The notes beneath the pieces were generated by a model. That model searched no databases. It had not been told where the DNA came from and was given only the letters and a program-made list of their open reading frames with translations. From assembly GCF_030818935.1 (NCBI RefSeq), contig NZ_JAUTBD010000001.1, forward strand, positions 1,054,001 through 1,118,000: 64,000 nucleotides of DNA, given 5' to 3'. This DNA comes from Microbacterium sp. SORGH_AS_1204. Its GTDB lineage: Bacteria > Actinomycetota > Actinomycetes > Actinomycetales > Microbacteriaceae. Numbering within the stretch: position 1 is the stretch's first letter; each line of letters starts with the position of its first letter. Shown piece after piece: positions 8,609-17,198 of the stretch. The position numbers and the translations under genes are program-made.

Positions 8609-9301
8609 TCAGACGGGGGCCGACACGGCGACGGGCGCGTCGTCTTCGTACACGTTGAAGCGGTAGCCGACGTTTCGCACCGTGCCGATGAGCTGCTCGA
8701 GGTCGCCGAGCTTGGCGCGCAGACGTCGCACGTGCACGTCGACCGTGCGGGTGCCGCCGAAGTAGTCGTAGCCCCACACCTCGCTGAGCAGCTGCTCGCG
8801 CGTGAAGACGCGCGAAGGGTGCGTGGCGAAGAAGTGCAGGAGCTGGAACTCCTTGTAGGTGAGGTCGAGCGGCTTGCCGTGCACCTTCGCCGAGTACGAC
8901 GACTCGTCGATGGTGATCCCCGAGGTCTGGATGCGGGTCGAGACCTGGTCGGCGGTCCGGCGCCCCATGGCCAGACGGATGCGGGCGTCGATCTCGGCGG
9001 GACCGGCGGCCACGAGCACGACGTCGTCGATGCCCCAGTCGGTGGAGACGGCGGTGAGGCCGCCCTCGGTGACGACCAGGATGAGCGGCGCCTCGATGCC
9101 GGTGGTCGTCATGATCTTGCACAGCGACTTCGCGCCGACCAGGTCGAAGCGGGCGTCGACGAAGATGACGTCGGCGCTGGGGGCGTTGACGAGTTGCGCC
9201 GCCTCGGCCGGAATCTGCCGCACGCGGTGGCTCAGCAATTCGAGCGCGGGCAGGGCAGCGCCACCGCCCGGGGCGGAGCTGAGTACCAGAAGCTGTGCCA
9301 A
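8609..9301 (-). CDS. glnR: GlnR-like OmpR-family response regulator (orphan)
   Basis: 230 residues. The N-terminal receiver-like domain (residues 1-115) has the GlnR-style segments [20 protein letters not shown] and [20 protein letters not shown], without the acidic cluster of a normal phosphorylated receiver. The C-terminal winged helix carries [20 protein letters not shown] and [19 protein letters not shown]. This resembles Streptomyces GlnR, a global nitrogen regulator working without a paired kinase. The start is a TTG at 9299-9301 behind a GGAGG ribosome site, with a -10 TAAGAT at 9337-9342. It lies upstream of ppk1 on the same strand, 113 bases away. The nitrogen role is from the family, not shown here. 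Confidence 0.82.
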   Translation of the reverse strand: MAQLLVLSSAPGGGAALPALELLSHRVRQIPAEAAQLVNAPSADVIFVDARFDLVGAKSLCKIMTTTGIEAPLILVVTEGGLTAVSTDWGIDDVVLVAAGPAEIDARIRLAMGRRTADQVSTRIQTSGITIDESSYSAKVHGKPLDLTYKEFQLLHFFATHPSRVFTREQLLSEVWGYDYFGGTRTVDVHVRRLRAKLGDLEQLIGTVRNVGYRFNVYEDDAPVAVSAPV

Positions 9302-9336
9302 GAGGACCTCCCGTGCGGCGTGCCGCGCACCCGATC

Positions 9337-9342
9337 ATCTTA
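9337..9342 (-). promoter_or_regulatory. -10 hexamer TAAGAT upstream of glnR
   Basis: Reads TAAGAT on the minus strand, giving a leader of about 30 bases with a GGAGG ribosome site before the TTG start. Confidence 0.5.
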
Positions 9343-9404
9343 GGGTGACGACGCGGAGCCGCTCATCACCGGCGTCGCGCGTGCGCCGAACCGGCCTCCT
9401 AAGC

Positions 9405-9410
9405 GATGAT
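9405..9410 (+). promoter_or_regulatory. -10-like GATGAT, leaderless gene at 9417
   Basis: Lies exactly six bases before the ATG at 9417, the spacing seen at other leaderless starts in this window. Confidence 0.45.
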
Positions 9411-9416
9411 GGGGGC

Positions 9417-9707
9417 ATGTCGACTCCCGACCTCGCCCCGCGCCGCACCGTCGCCGGTGTCATCGCGGTGTGGGTGCTGGCTGCGGTCGCGGGCGTGGCG
9501 ATCGGTCTGTTCGTCTCCGAGCAATGGCGTGCGCAGTGGGTCGCGGTCGCCCTCGGCGGCTGCGTGATCGTGGCCTTCGCCGTGCAGCTCTGGTACGGGC
9601 GTTCGCAAGCGTTCATCCAGCGGATGGCGTTGAGCTCGCTCGGCGCCATGGTCGTTCTCGGGGTCATCACCCTCGGATTCGGTCTCGCCGCTCTCGTCTC
9701 GGGCTAG
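9417..9707 (+). CDS. Small conserved membrane protein, three transmembrane helices
   Basis: 96 residues. After a short polar start (MSTPDLAPRR) come three hydrophobic helices near 11-32, 40-58 and 70-94. No catalytic motif is seen. The length and layout fit small actinobacterial integral membrane proteins of unknown function. It starts a run of genes in the same direction reaching the FUSC gene at 12635. There is no ribosome site, and GATGAT lies six bases upstream of the ATG, consistent with a leaderless transcript. Confidence 0.7.
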   Translation: MSTPDLAPRRTVAGVIAVWVLAAVAGVAIGLFVSEQWRAQWVAVALGGCVIVAFAVQLWYGRSQAFIQRMALSSLGAMVVLGVITLGFGLAALVSG

Positions 9708-9710
9708 AGT
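9705..9710 (+). promoter_or_regulatory. -10 hexamer TAGAGT overlapping the previous stop codon
   Basis: TAGAGT sits six bases before the ATG of the 37-residue gene at 9717, and its first three bases are the TAG stop of the preceding gene. Confidence 0.5.
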
Positions 9711-9716
9711 TGCAGC

Positions 9717-9830
9717 ATGGACCTCCTCGCGCTCGAACTGTTCTTCGTGGGACTTCTCGGCCTCGCCTCGCTGGCGATCGCCTTCGTGTCGGGAACGGTC
9801 ATCTGGAACCTCTACCGCGGCCAGCGCTGA
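9717..9830 (+). CDS. 37-residue single-pass membrane protein
   Basis: A short frame encoding one hydrophobic helix (about residues 5-30, ELFFVGLLGLASLAIAFVSG) followed by a short basic tail ending NLYRGQR. It is supported by the well-placed -10 TAGAGT six bases before the ATG and by the tight fit between its neighbours: nine bases after the previous stop and seven before the next start. No function can be assigned. It is shorter than the usual annotation cutoff. Confidence 0.6.
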   Translation: MDLLALELFFVGLLGLASLAIAFVSGTVIWNLYRGQR

Positions 9831-9837
9831 GCGCGTC

Positions 9838-10437
9838 GTGATCGAGATCCCGACCGATCTTCCGGCCGACCTCGTCCCTCTGTCGTGGCTGGTCGGTGTC
9901 TGGGAGGGCACCGGCGTCATCGATTACGAGGCCGATGGTCGCTCGTACTCGGGTGAGTTCGCGCACCGCGTGAGCTTCAGTCACGACGGCGGGGCTTTCC
10001 TCAACTACTCGGCCGACGCCTGGCTGCTCGACGGTGACGAGCGTCGTCCCCTCGTCTCCGAGATCGGCTACTGGCGCCTGGCGCGTCCCGCGGCCGACGC
10101 CGACGCCGGTCCGGGCCTGCTTCCGGCCACGGCCGCGGCGGTCGCCCGCACGGCAGACGACGTCGAGGCACTGCGCAACGCCGACGGCGGGTTCGACATC
10201 GAGGTCAGCCTGGCGCACGCCGATGGCATCCTGGAACTCTACGTCGGTCAGGTGAAGGGGCCCCGGATCGACCTGGCGACGGATGCCGTGGTGCGCACCG
10301 CCGGCGCGAAGTCCTACACCGCGGCGACCCGCCTGTACGGCCTGGTCGACAATCACCTCCTGTGGGCGTGGGACATCGCCGCCCTCGGCCGCGAACTAGG
10401 CTCGCACGCCTCCGCCCGTCTCGCTCGGGCGGAGTGA
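9838..10437 (+). CDS. Nitrobindin-like heme-binding (FABP family) protein
   Basis: 199 residues with the nitrobindin/THAP4 beta-barrel pattern: the opening WLVGVWEGTGVIDYE and the C-terminal DIAALGRELGSHASARLAR, whose His is the heme ligand in the family. Homologues bind ferric heme and isomerise peroxynitrite to nitrate. The segment near residues 80-105 is Ala/Asp-rich and probably a loop. The GTG start lies seven bases after the small gene. In actinobacteria this gene commonly sits directly before ygfZ, as here. Confidence 0.85.
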   Translation: MIEIPTDLPADLVPLSWLVGVWEGTGVIDYEADGRSYSGEFAHRVSFSHDGGAFLNYSADAWLLDGDERRPLVSEIGYWRLARPAADADAGPGLLPATAAAVARTADDVEALRNADGGFDIEVSLAHADGILELYVGQVKGPRIDLATDAVVRTAGAKSYTAATRLYGLVDNHLLWAWDIAALGRELGSHASARLARAE

Positions 10438-10439
10438 TC

Positions 10440-11529
10440 ATGGCCTCCCTCACCGACGTGCCCGGTGCCGTCGTCGACGACCGTGGTCTGCGCCATGTCG
10501 GGGTCCCCCGTCGCCGAGCAACGCCGACTGGCATCCGGCTCGGCACTGGCGCCGCTCGGCGACCGTCGGGTCGTCTCCGTCGGCGGCGAGGACCGCCGCA
10601 GCTGGCTCGACTCGCTGTCGTCGCAGGCGCTAACCCACCTCGCGCCGGGAGTGTCCACCGAATTGCTCATCCTCGATCCCCAGGGGCGCGTCGAGCACGC
10701 GGCCGCCGTGGTCGACGACGGCGAGACGACGTGGCTCCTTGTCGATTCCTCCGACGCCGAGGCACTGGCATCCTGGCTCACCCGCATGCGCTTCCGTCTG
10801 CGCGTCGAGGTGCGCGACCGTTCGGACGACCTCTTCGTCGTCGGCGGGACCCGGGCGGCCGTGGCAGAGCTGACGACCGCGGCACCCGTGTGGGTCGACC
10901 CCTGGCCCGACGTGGCGCCCGGAGGGTGGGCCTACGCGCGCGTCGAACCGCATCCGGGCGCCGAGCGCGACTGGGCCGAGGCGATCGTGGATGCCGCCGA
11001 GTTCGATCGCGTGATCGGCTCGGCCGTGCGCGGTGAGCTGTCGTTGGCGGGCCTGGACGCCGTCGAGGCTCTCCGCGTCGCCGCGTGGCGTCCCCGCGTC
11101 GGAGTGGATGCCGATGAGCGCCTGCTGCCGCACGAGATGGACTGGCTGCGCACCGCGGTGCACCTGTCGAAGGGCTGCTACCGCGGTCAGGAGACGGTGG
11201 CGAAGGTCCACAACCTCGGACACCCCCCGCGTCGCGTCGTCGCCCTGCAGCTCGATGGCAGTGACAACGTGCTGCCCGTGCGCGGCGATGCCGTGCGCGC
11301 CGGCGACACCGTGATCGGGGCGATCACCTCGGTCGCCGTGCATCACGAGGAAGGGCCGATCGCCCTGGCCCTCGTCAAGCGCACGGCACCCGAGGGTGTG
11401 CCGCTCGTCGTCGACACCGCCGACGGTCCCCTCGCCGCCGCGGCGGAGACCGTCGTGCCCGCTGACGCCGGGGCGACCGCGGCGGTCCCGCACCTGCCCC
11501 GTCTCGGCCGCCGCCGCGCGGCGGAATGA
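10440..11529 (+). CDS. ygfZ: Folate-binding protein YgfZ, with apparent frameshift near codon 22
   Basis: The protein is related to GcvT and helps repair or assemble iron-sulfur enzymes with folate. The signature KGCYRGQE is present (codons at 11170-11193), as is RVGVDADERLLPHEMDWL. From 10440 (ATG behind GGCGGAG) one frame reads MASLTDVPGAVVDDRGLRHV, a good N-terminus. The rest of the protein, VAEQRRLASGSALAPLG onward, is in the next frame. Removing one C from the C5 run at 10505-10509 joins them. So this is either a one-base insertion (real or a sequencing error), or translation starts inside at GTG 10465 or ATG 10495, neither of which has a ribosome site. The stop overlaps the FUSC start (ATGA). 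Confidence 0.82.
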
Positions 11530-12635
11530 CCGGCGACGAGTCCTCGACGACCGTCGGGGTCGTCGTGCCCCGTTCGCGCCTGCGCGTCACCCTCGCCCGC
11601 CGTATCGTGCGCGTGCGCGAGTCGCTTCCCGCCATCTCGCAGATCGTGGTCGCGGCGACCGCGGCCTACGCCTTCGCGCACTTCGTCCTCGGGCATCCCG
11701 TGCCCCTGTTGGCGGCCACGGTGACGGTGTCGAGTCTCGGGCTCGTGCGCGACGCCCGTCCGTGGCGCGTCGCCGAGACGGTGGTGGGCATGCTGGTCGG
11801 CATCCTGATCGCCGAGGTCGTCCTCGTCACGGCGGGCACCGGCTGGTGGCAGATCGCGGTGGCGATGACGGTCACGATGCTGGTGGCGCGCTTCCTCTCC
11901 CCACAGCCGGCGTTCGCCCTCGCGGCGGTGGTGCAGTCGCTCATCGCCCTGGTGATCGTCACGGGGGTGCCGTTCCTGCGGCTCGTCGACGGGGCCGTCG
12001 GCGGGGTGGCCGCCCTCATCGTCACGGCGCTGATCCCACGGACGCTGCGGCGCACGGAGTTGCGCGACGCCGACGAACTGTTCGACGCGCTCGACGTCGC
12101 CATGGCGACGATCGTGCGAGCGCTGCGCAAAGGTGACCGCGCGCGGGCGGAGCGGGGGCTGGAGCGCGCCCGGTCGCTGCAGACGTACGTCGACGCCTGG
12201 AGCGGGTCGCTGGAGTCGGGGCGCGAGGTGGCGCGTATCTCGCCCTTCCTGCGCCGCCAGCGCACCGAGCTGCAGCGTCACGAGCGGGTGCGGGAGGCGC
12301 TGGATCTGACCACGCGCAACCTCCGGGTCGTGGCGCGCCGCGCCGCCTACCTCTGCGTCGACGGTGACGCGCGTCCGGTCCCGGCCGACCTGCTGGCCGA
12401 ACTCGCCCGGGGCGCCTCGCTCGTGCGCGACAGTCTCGACGACATCTCGGTCGAACCGGCGGCGCGCGCCGCCCTGGTGGCGATCACCCGTCGCCTCGAT
12501 CCGGCCGCGCTGCTGCCGGACGGCGGCGTCGGCGAGCTCAACCTCGTCGCCGCGATGCGGCCGCTGGCCGTCGATCTGCTGACCGCGGCCGGCATGCCCT
12601 CGGCTGAGGCGCGGGCGCTGCTCCCGCGCATCTGA
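11526..12635 (+). CDS. FUSC family membrane protein
   Basis: 369 residues. Hydrophobic helices occupy about residues 35-175 (QIVVAATAAYAFAHFVLG, LVGILIAEVVLVTAG, VGGVAALIVTALIP). A cytosolic helical domain follows, rich in Arg and Glu (GDRARAERGLERARSLQTYV). This layout is the fusaric-acid-resistance-like (FUSC, formerly DUF939) family of putative exporters. The substrate is unknown. The ATG overlaps the ygfZ stop by four bases. Confidence 0.85.
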   Translation: MTGDESSTTVGVVVPRSRLRVTLARRIVRVRESLPAISQIVVAATAAYAFAHFVLGHPVPLLAATVTVSSLGLVRDARPWRVAETVVGMLVGILIAEVVLVTAGTGWWQIAVAMTVTMLVARFLSPQPAFALAAVVQSLIALVIVTGVPFLRLVDGAVGGVAALIVTALIPRTLRRTELRDADELFDALDVAMATIVRALRKGDRARAERGLERARSLQTYVDAWSGSLESGREVARISPFLRRQRTELQRHERVREALDLTTRNLRVVARRAAYLCVDGDARPVPADLLAELARGASLVRDSLDDISVEPAARAALVAITRRLDPAALLPDGGVGELNLVAAMRPLAVDLLTAAGMPSAEARALLPRI

Positions 12636-12734
12636 CCCGAGGCGCGGCGGCGCGGCTGCACGACTCCTGCACAGCGGCGGCGCGGGGGTGCCCGAGCCGT
12701 TCGATCCGTCCGGAGAACCGGAGCGGTGCAGTGC

Positions 12735-13532
12735 TCATCGCGGTGCGACGGCCTCCCACGCGACCCCCACCTCGCCGAGACGCCAGCGCTCCCGACGCAC
12801 GAGGGGCCAGCCGGCATCCGTCATCGCGTCCATCGCGGTGCGCCACCGATGCGTGGGGCCGAAGGGCGCCACGGCGGCCGCACGCGTCCACTCCCGTTCG
12901 AGGGATGCCAGGAACGCGTGCACGCGCTCGCCCTCGACGTTGCGGTGGATCAGCGCCTTGGGCAGCCGCTCTGCGGAGACCGCGGGGGAGTCGAGCGCGG
13001 CGAGACGCAGCGAGATGGTGAGGGTCCGCGGCACCGCATCCGCGCCCACCTCCACCCAGGTGGCGACCCGGCCCATCTCGTCGCACGTGCCCTCGACCAG
13101 GATGCCGTCGGGCTGGAGGCGGGCGCACATGCGGGCCCACGCGTCGGCGACGTCGGCCTCGTCGTACTGGCGCAGCACGTTCATCGCGCGGATCACCGCC
13201 GGCCGTCGGCCGTGGGCGACCGGCACCTCGAATCCGCCGCGGGCGAAGGACACCCCGGCGACGCCGGCGGCCTGTTCCCGCGCACGGACGACCCGGTCGG
13301 CGTCGATCTCGAGCCCGAGCACCGTGGCATCCGGTCGCTGCACGCTCAGGCGGGCATGGAGCTCGAGCGGGGTGACGGCGCTCGCACCGAAACCGAGGTC
13401 GACCACGAGCGGGTCGTCGGTGCGACGCAGCACCGGGTGTCGTGCGATCCAGCGGTCGACCCGGCGGAGGCGATTGACCCCGGTCGTGCCCCGCGTGGGA
13501 CGGCCGACGGGGGAGGAGGTCACTGACGACAT
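12735..13532 (-). CDS. Class I SAM-dependent methyltransferase
   Basis: 265 residues. Motif I is seen as LVVDLGFGASAVTPLELHAR near residues 45-65, and the acidic end of strand 2 as VLGLEIDADRVVRAREQA. Later strands include VIRAMNVLRQYDEADV and PDGILVEGTCDEMG. The substrate cannot be told. The ATG at 13530-13532 was chosen because upstream codons carry no start signal. It diverges from gpmA with 51 bases between the starts and converges on the FUSC gene. Confidence 0.82.
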   Translation of the reverse strand: MSSVTSSPVGRPTRGTTGVNRLRRVDRWIARHPVLRRTDDPLVVDLGFGASAVTPLELHARLSVQRPDATVLGLEIDADRVVRAREQAAGVAGVSFARGGFEVPVAHGRRPAVIRAMNVLRQYDEADVADAWARMCARLQPDGILVEGTCDEMGRVATWVEVGADAVPRTLTISLRLAALDSPAVSAERLPKALIHRNVEGERVHAFLASLEREWTRAAAVAPFGPTHRWRTAMDAMTDAGWPLVRRERWRLGEVGVAWEAVAPR

Positions 13533-13571
13533 GATGCCATCCACGGCTCCAGGTCGACGCCCGTGCGTCGA

Positions 13572-13577
13572 TAGCAT
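13572..13577 (+). promoter_or_regulatory. -10 hexamer TAGCAT, leaderless gpmA
   Basis: TAGCAT followed by GGAGGC and then the ATG at 13584. The GGAGG touches the ATG too closely to act as a normal ribosome site. Confidence 0.6.
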
Positions 13578-13583
13578 GGAGGC

Positions 13584-14330
13584 ATGCCTCACACGCTGAT
13601 CCTCCTCCGCCACGGGCAGAGCGAGTGGAACAAGACCAACCAGTTCACCGGCTGGGTCGACGTGCGACTCACCGACCAGGGCAAGGCCGAGGCGAAGCGC
13701 GGCGGCGAGCTGCTCGCCGAGTCCGGCGTGCTGCCCGACGTGCTGCACACCTCGGTGCTCAGCCGCGCGATCCAGACCGCGAACATCGCGCTCGACGCCG
13801 CCGACCGTCTGTGGATCCCCGTCAAGCGCTCGTGGCGCCTCAACGAGCGTCATTACGGGGCCCTGCAGGGCAAGGACAAGGCGCAGACCCTCGAAGAGTT
13901 CGGCAACGACCAGTTCATGCTGTGGCGTCGCTCCTTCGACGTGCCGCCGCCGCCGCTGCCCGCCGATGACGAGTACAGCCAGGTCGGCGACCCCCGCTAC
14001 GCCGGGATCGACGGCGACGTGCCCGACACCGAGTCGCTCGCGATCGTCATCGACCGCATGCTGCCCTACTGGCACAGCGACATCGTCCCCGACCTGCAGG
14101 CCGGCAAGACCGTCCTCGTCACGGCGCACGGCAACTCGCTGCGGGGCCTGGTGAAGCACCTCGAGGGCATCAGCGACGCCGACATCGCCGAGCTGAACAT
14201 CCCCACCGGCATCCCGCTCGTCTACCGCCTCAACGACGACCTCACCCCGGTGGGCCCGGGCGAGTACCTCGACCCGGAGGCCGCCGCGGCGGGTGCCGCC
14301 GCCGTCGCGGCGCAGGGCAACAAGCACTGA
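13584..14330 (+). CDS. gpmA: 2,3-bisphosphoglycerate-dependent phosphoglycerate mutase
   Basis: 248 residues, the normal length. It interconverts 3- and 2-phosphoglycerate in glycolysis. Seen: the phosphohistidine motif [20 protein letters not shown], then [33 protein letters not shown], and the second catalytic His in [19 protein letters not shown]. An Ala-rich tail ends the protein. A strong palindromic terminator lies 13 bases after the stop. The neighbour phoU converges on it. Confidence 0.97.
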   Translation: MPHTLILLRHGQSEWNKTNQFTGWVDVRLTDQGKAEAKRGGELLAESGVLPDVLHTSVLSRAIQTANIALDAADRLWIPVKRSWRLNERHYGALQGKDKAQTLEEFGNDQFMLWRRSFDVPPPPLPADDEYSQVGDPRYAGIDGDVPDTESLAIVIDRMLPYWHSDIVPDLQAGKTVLVTAHGNSLRGLVKHLEGISDADIAELNIPTGIPLVYRLNDDLTPVGPGEYLDPEAAAAGAAAVAAQGNKH

Positions 14331-14343
14331 CGCTGCAACGAGA

Positions 14344-14381
14344 AGAAGGGGGTGGATGCCGATCGGCATCCACCCCCTTCT
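14344..14381. terminator. Bidirectional terminator, perfect 38-bp palindrome
   Basis: Every base from 14344 to 14362 pairs with 14363 to 14381, centred on GATC. The outer ends are AGAAG and CTTCT, giving a short U-run in either direction. It serves both gpmA and phoU. The inner part contains GGATGCC and its complement. Confidence 0.85.
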
Positions 14382-14393
14382 GTGTCGTCGTGC

Positions 14394-15077
14394 TCAGATG
14401 ACGGGGCTCGGCTCGTGCTCGGCCTCGTCGTCGGCGCCGGCCCAGTCGCCGGTCGCCAGATAAATGACCTTCTTCGCCACCGACACCGCGTGGTCGGCGA
14501 AGCGCTCGTGATAGCGGCTCGCGAGGGTGGCGTCGACCGTAGCCGTCGCCTCGCCCTTCCAGGAGTCGCCGAGCACCTTTTCGAAGACGCTGACGTGCAG
14601 CTCGTCGATGTCGTCGTCGGCGTCACGGATCGCCTCGGCGATGCGGAGGTCTTGCGTGCGCAGCAGTTCGGCGAGCTTGCGAGCCACCTCGACGTCGAGC
14701 TCGCCCATGCGCGTGAAGGTGGACTTGAGGCCCTTCGGGATCGCGCGCTCGGGGAAGCGCGAACGGGCGAGCTGGGCGATGTGCTCGGCCATGTCGCCCA
14801 TGCGCTCGAGCGACGCGCTCACGCGCAGGGCGGTGACGACGATGCGCAGGTCGCGGGCGACGGGCTGCTGACGCGCGAGGATCTCGATGGCCAGCTCGTC
14901 GAGCTCGACGGCCTTCTCGTCGATGATCGCGTCGGCCTCGATGACTTCCTCGGCGAGGGCGACATCGCTCGTGCCGAACGCGCGCGTTGCCCGGTCGATG
15001 GCGATGGTCACGAGGTCGGCGATCTCGACCAGGCGGTTCTGAACGTCCTCGAGGGACTGGTGGAATACTTCGCGCAT
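14394..15077 (-). CDS. phoU: Phosphate signalling protein PhoU
   Basis: 227 residues with the duplicated three-helix PhoU fold: each half carries a D-x-x-x-D-x-x-E-type metal motif (VIEADAIIDEKAVELDELAI in the first, IRDADDDIDELHVSVFEKVL in the second). PhoU links the Pst transporter to the phosphate-sensing kinase and damps its signal. The start is the ATG at 15075-15077 behind AGGAAGG; an upstream in-frame ATG lacks this. It diverges from senX3-regX3. The pst genes are not in this window. Confidence 0.96.
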   Translation of the reverse strand: MREVFHQSLEDVQNRLVEIADLVTIAIDRATRAFGTSDVALAEEVIEADAIIDEKAVELDELAIEILARQQPVARDLRIVVTALRVSASLERMGDMAEHIAQLARSRFPERAIPKGLKSTFTRMGELDVEVARKLAELLRTQDLRIAEAIRDADDDIDELHVSVFEKVLGDSWKGEATATVDATLASRYHERFADHAVSVAKKVIYLATGDWAGADDEAEHEPSPVI

Positions 15078-15204
15078 GGCGGGTACCTTCCTCGTCGGCG
15101 GCACGGCACATGGGTGTCCCGCAACCCTCGTGGATTCTTTCCAGCGAAGGTTAACGAGCGGTGCTGTGACAGTGAATAGTAGCCTCCGTGTGAGTCCGAG
15201 CGAG

Positions 15205-15226
15205 GGTGAACGGCGGGTGAAGAGGA
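15205..15226. promoter_or_regulatory. Putative PHO box between phoU and senX3
   Basis: Two adjacent 11-bp units, GGTGAACGGCG and GGTGAAGAGGA. On the minus strand they read as TTCACC-type units. The core GTGAACGGCGG is repeated exactly upstream of ppk1. The site covers the -35 region of senX3 and could also act on phoU in the other direction (possible phoU -10 TACTAT on the minus strand near 15178-15183). Confidence 0.55.
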
Positions 15227-15237
15227 AAGCCCGCCCC

Positions 15238-15243
15238 TACGCT
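15238..15243 (+). promoter_or_regulatory. -10 hexamer TACGCT, leaderless senX3
   Basis: TACGCT ends six bases before the ATG at 15250. Confidence 0.55.
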
Positions 15244-15249
15244 GGAGGC

Positions 15250-16464
15250 ATGGAACAACCGCAGCTCGCGCTGCTCTCGCTCCTTGCAGGCGTGCTGATC
15301 GGAGCCACCGTGGTCGGCCTCGTCGTCGGCGCTCTGCGAGCCCGGCACCGTTCTCTGGCGCAGACCTCCGTCGATGTGCCGGAGGGCGTGGACGCCATGC
15401 TCGAGGCGATGGACGACCCCGCGTTCGTGTGCGACATGTCGTCGACGGTGCTGGCGCTCTCTCCCGCGGCCGAGGTGTTCGGCGTGCAGGCCGGCGAGGT
15501 CGTCGCGAGCGACGAACTCAAGCGCGTCGCTCGCGTCGCCCGCGACACGGGCGCGGGAGTGACGGAGAACCTGCGGCTGCGTCGCGGGACCGGCCCGGCC
15601 GAGGCGCGCCTGGTCGCCGTGCGCGCCACGCCCATCTCCGGACGCCTCACCCTCGTCGTGCTGCGCGACATCACCGAGCGCGAGCGCGTGGAGGAGATGC
15701 GCCGCGACTTCGTGGCCAACACCAGCCACGAGCTGAAGACGCCGGTCGGCGCCGTGAGCCTTCTCGCCGAAGCCATCGAATCGGCGGCTGACGACCCCGC
15801 GCAGGTCCGCCATTTCGCCGCGCGCATGCAGGCCGAGGTGGCGCGGCTGAGCGCCCTGGTCAATCGCATCCTGAGCCTGTCGCGCCTGCAGGCGTCCGAG
15901 GAGCTGCGCGACGTGCGCGATGTCTCGATCGACGAGGTCGTCACGGCCGCCGTCGAGGCGCACACCGTGCAGGCCGACTCGGCGCAGGTCGTCGTCGTGC
16001 GCGGCGGCACGAAGGGGCTCTGGGTGCGAGGCGAACCGCAGATCCTCACCGAGGCCATCGGAAACCTCGTCGCCAACGCCATCGCCTATTCGCCGCAGGG
16101 GTCGAAGGTGGGTGTCGGGATCAAGCTCGACGGCGACGTCGTCGAGATCGCCGTCACCGATCGCGGCCTCGGCATTCCCGAGAGCGACCAGCACCGGGTG
16201 TTCGAGCGGTTCTACCGGGCGGACCAGGCCCGCTCGCGTCGCACCGGTGGCACCGGGCTCGGCTTGTCGATCGTCAAGCACGCCGTCCAGCGCCACGGCG
16301 GCGAGGTACGACTCTGGTCGCGACCCGGCCGCGGTTCGACCTTCACCATCCGCCTCCCGCTGACAGAGACCCCCGATCTCGAGATCGTCCGTCCGAAACA
16401 GCGTCGAAAGAGCCGGAAGGCCTCCGCCTCGACGCCCGTACCCGTGAAAGAAGACACCGCATGA
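15250..16464 (+). CDS. senX3: Sensor histidine kinase SenX3/PhoR
   Basis: 404 residues. One N-terminal membrane helix (about 5-25, LALLSLLAGVLIGATVVGLV) is followed by a PAS-like domain (about 40-145). The HisKA box VANTSHELKTPVGAVSLLAE carries the phosphorylated His, and the ATPase domain has NLVANAIAYS, DRGLGIPE and GGTGLGLSIVKHAVQ. It senses phosphate supply through Pst/PhoU and phosphorylates RegX3. The tail is basic and Lys-rich. The stop overlaps the regX3 start (ATGA). Start chosen at the ATG with a -10 at the leaderless spacing. Confidence 0.95.
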   Translation: MEQPQLALLSLLAGVLIGATVVGLVVGALRARHRSLAQTSVDVPEGVDAMLEAMDDPAFVCDMSSTVLALSPAAEVFGVQAGEVVASDELKRVARVARDTGAGVTENLRLRRGTGPAEARLVAVRATPISGRLTLVVLRDITERERVEEMRRDFVANTSHELKTPVGAVSLLAEAIESAADDPAQVRHFAARMQAEVARLSALVNRILSLSRLQASEELRDVRDVSIDEVVTAAVEAHTVQADSAQVVVVRGGTKGLWVRGEPQILTEAIGNLVANAIAYSPQGSKVGVGIKLDGDVVEIAVTDRGLGIPESDQHRVFERFYRADQARSRRTGGTGLGLSIVKHAVQRHGGEVRLWSRPGRGSTFTIRLPLTETPDLEIVRPKQRRKSRKASASTPVPVKEDTA

Positions 16465-17144
16465 CCCGCGTTCTGATCGTCGAGGACGAGCCCGACCTGG
16501 CCGACCCGCTGGCCTACCTGCTGCGCCGGGAGGGCTACGAGGTGGAGATCGCCGAAGACGGCGCCGTCGCCCTCACGGCGTTCCGCGACCGCGGCGCCGA
16601 CATCCTCCTGCTGGACCTCATGCTTCCGGGCATGCCGGGAACGGAGGTGTGTCGACAGCTGCGGCTGACGTCGCAGGTGCCGATCATCATGCTGACGGCC
16701 AAGGACTCCGAGGTCGACATCGTGGTCGGTCTCGAACTCGGCGCCGACGACTACGTCACCAAGCCGTACTCGACGCGAGAGCTGCTGGCGCGGATGCGCG
16801 CGGTCCTGCGCCGGCGCACCCCCGACGACGGCGACCTCGACGACCGCGTGCTGGCCGGCGGGCGCGTGGTGCTCGACATCGACCGCCACACCGTGGCAGT
16901 CGACGGGGGAGAGATCAACATGCCCCTGAAGGAGTTCGAGCTGCTGGAGGTGCTGATGCGCAACGCCGGGCGCGTGCTCACGCGCGGTCAGCTCATCGAC
17001 CGGGTCTGGGGTACCGATTACTTCGGCGACACCAAGACGCTGGACGTGCACATCAAACGCATCCGCTCGCGCATCGAGCAGAACCCCAGCGAGCCCAGCA
17101 TGCTCGTGACCGTGCGAGGACTGGGATACCGCTTCGAAGCGTGA
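16461..17144 (+). CDS. regX3: Response regulator RegX3/PhoP
   Basis: 227 residues. Receiver domain: VEDEPDLADP acidic pair, phosphorylated Asp in ILLLDLMLPGMPGTEVCRQL, and the Lys of DDYVTKPYSTRELL. The winged helix contains EFELLEVLMRNAGRVLTRGQ and DYFGDTKTLDVHIKRIRSRI. It is the partner of the overlapping SenX3 and should control the phosphate regulon, with likely sites at 15205-15226 and 8517-8538. A strong hairpin follows. Confidence 0.95.
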   Translation: MTRVLIVEDEPDLADPLAYLLRREGYEVEIAEDGAVALTAFRDRGADILLLDLMLPGMPGTEVCRQLRLTSQVPIIMLTAKDSEVDIVVGLELGADDYVTKPYSTRELLARMRAVLRRRTPDDGDLDDRVLAGGRVVLDIDRHTVAVDGGEINMPLKEFELLEVLMRNAGRVLTRGQLIDRVWGTDYFGDTKTLDVHIKRIRSRIEQNPSEPSMLVTVRGLGYRFEA

Positions 17145-17151
17145 CCCGGAG

Positions 17152-17192
17152 ACGACGAAGGCGCCGACGACATGCGTCGGCGCCTTCGTCGT
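17152..17192. terminator. Bidirectional hairpin terminator
   Basis: A perfect 18-bp stem (17152-17169 with 17175-17192) with a five-base loop ACATG, between the regX3 stop and the stop of the convergent lipoprotein gene. Confidence 0.85.
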
Positions 17193-17198
17193 TCGCGA

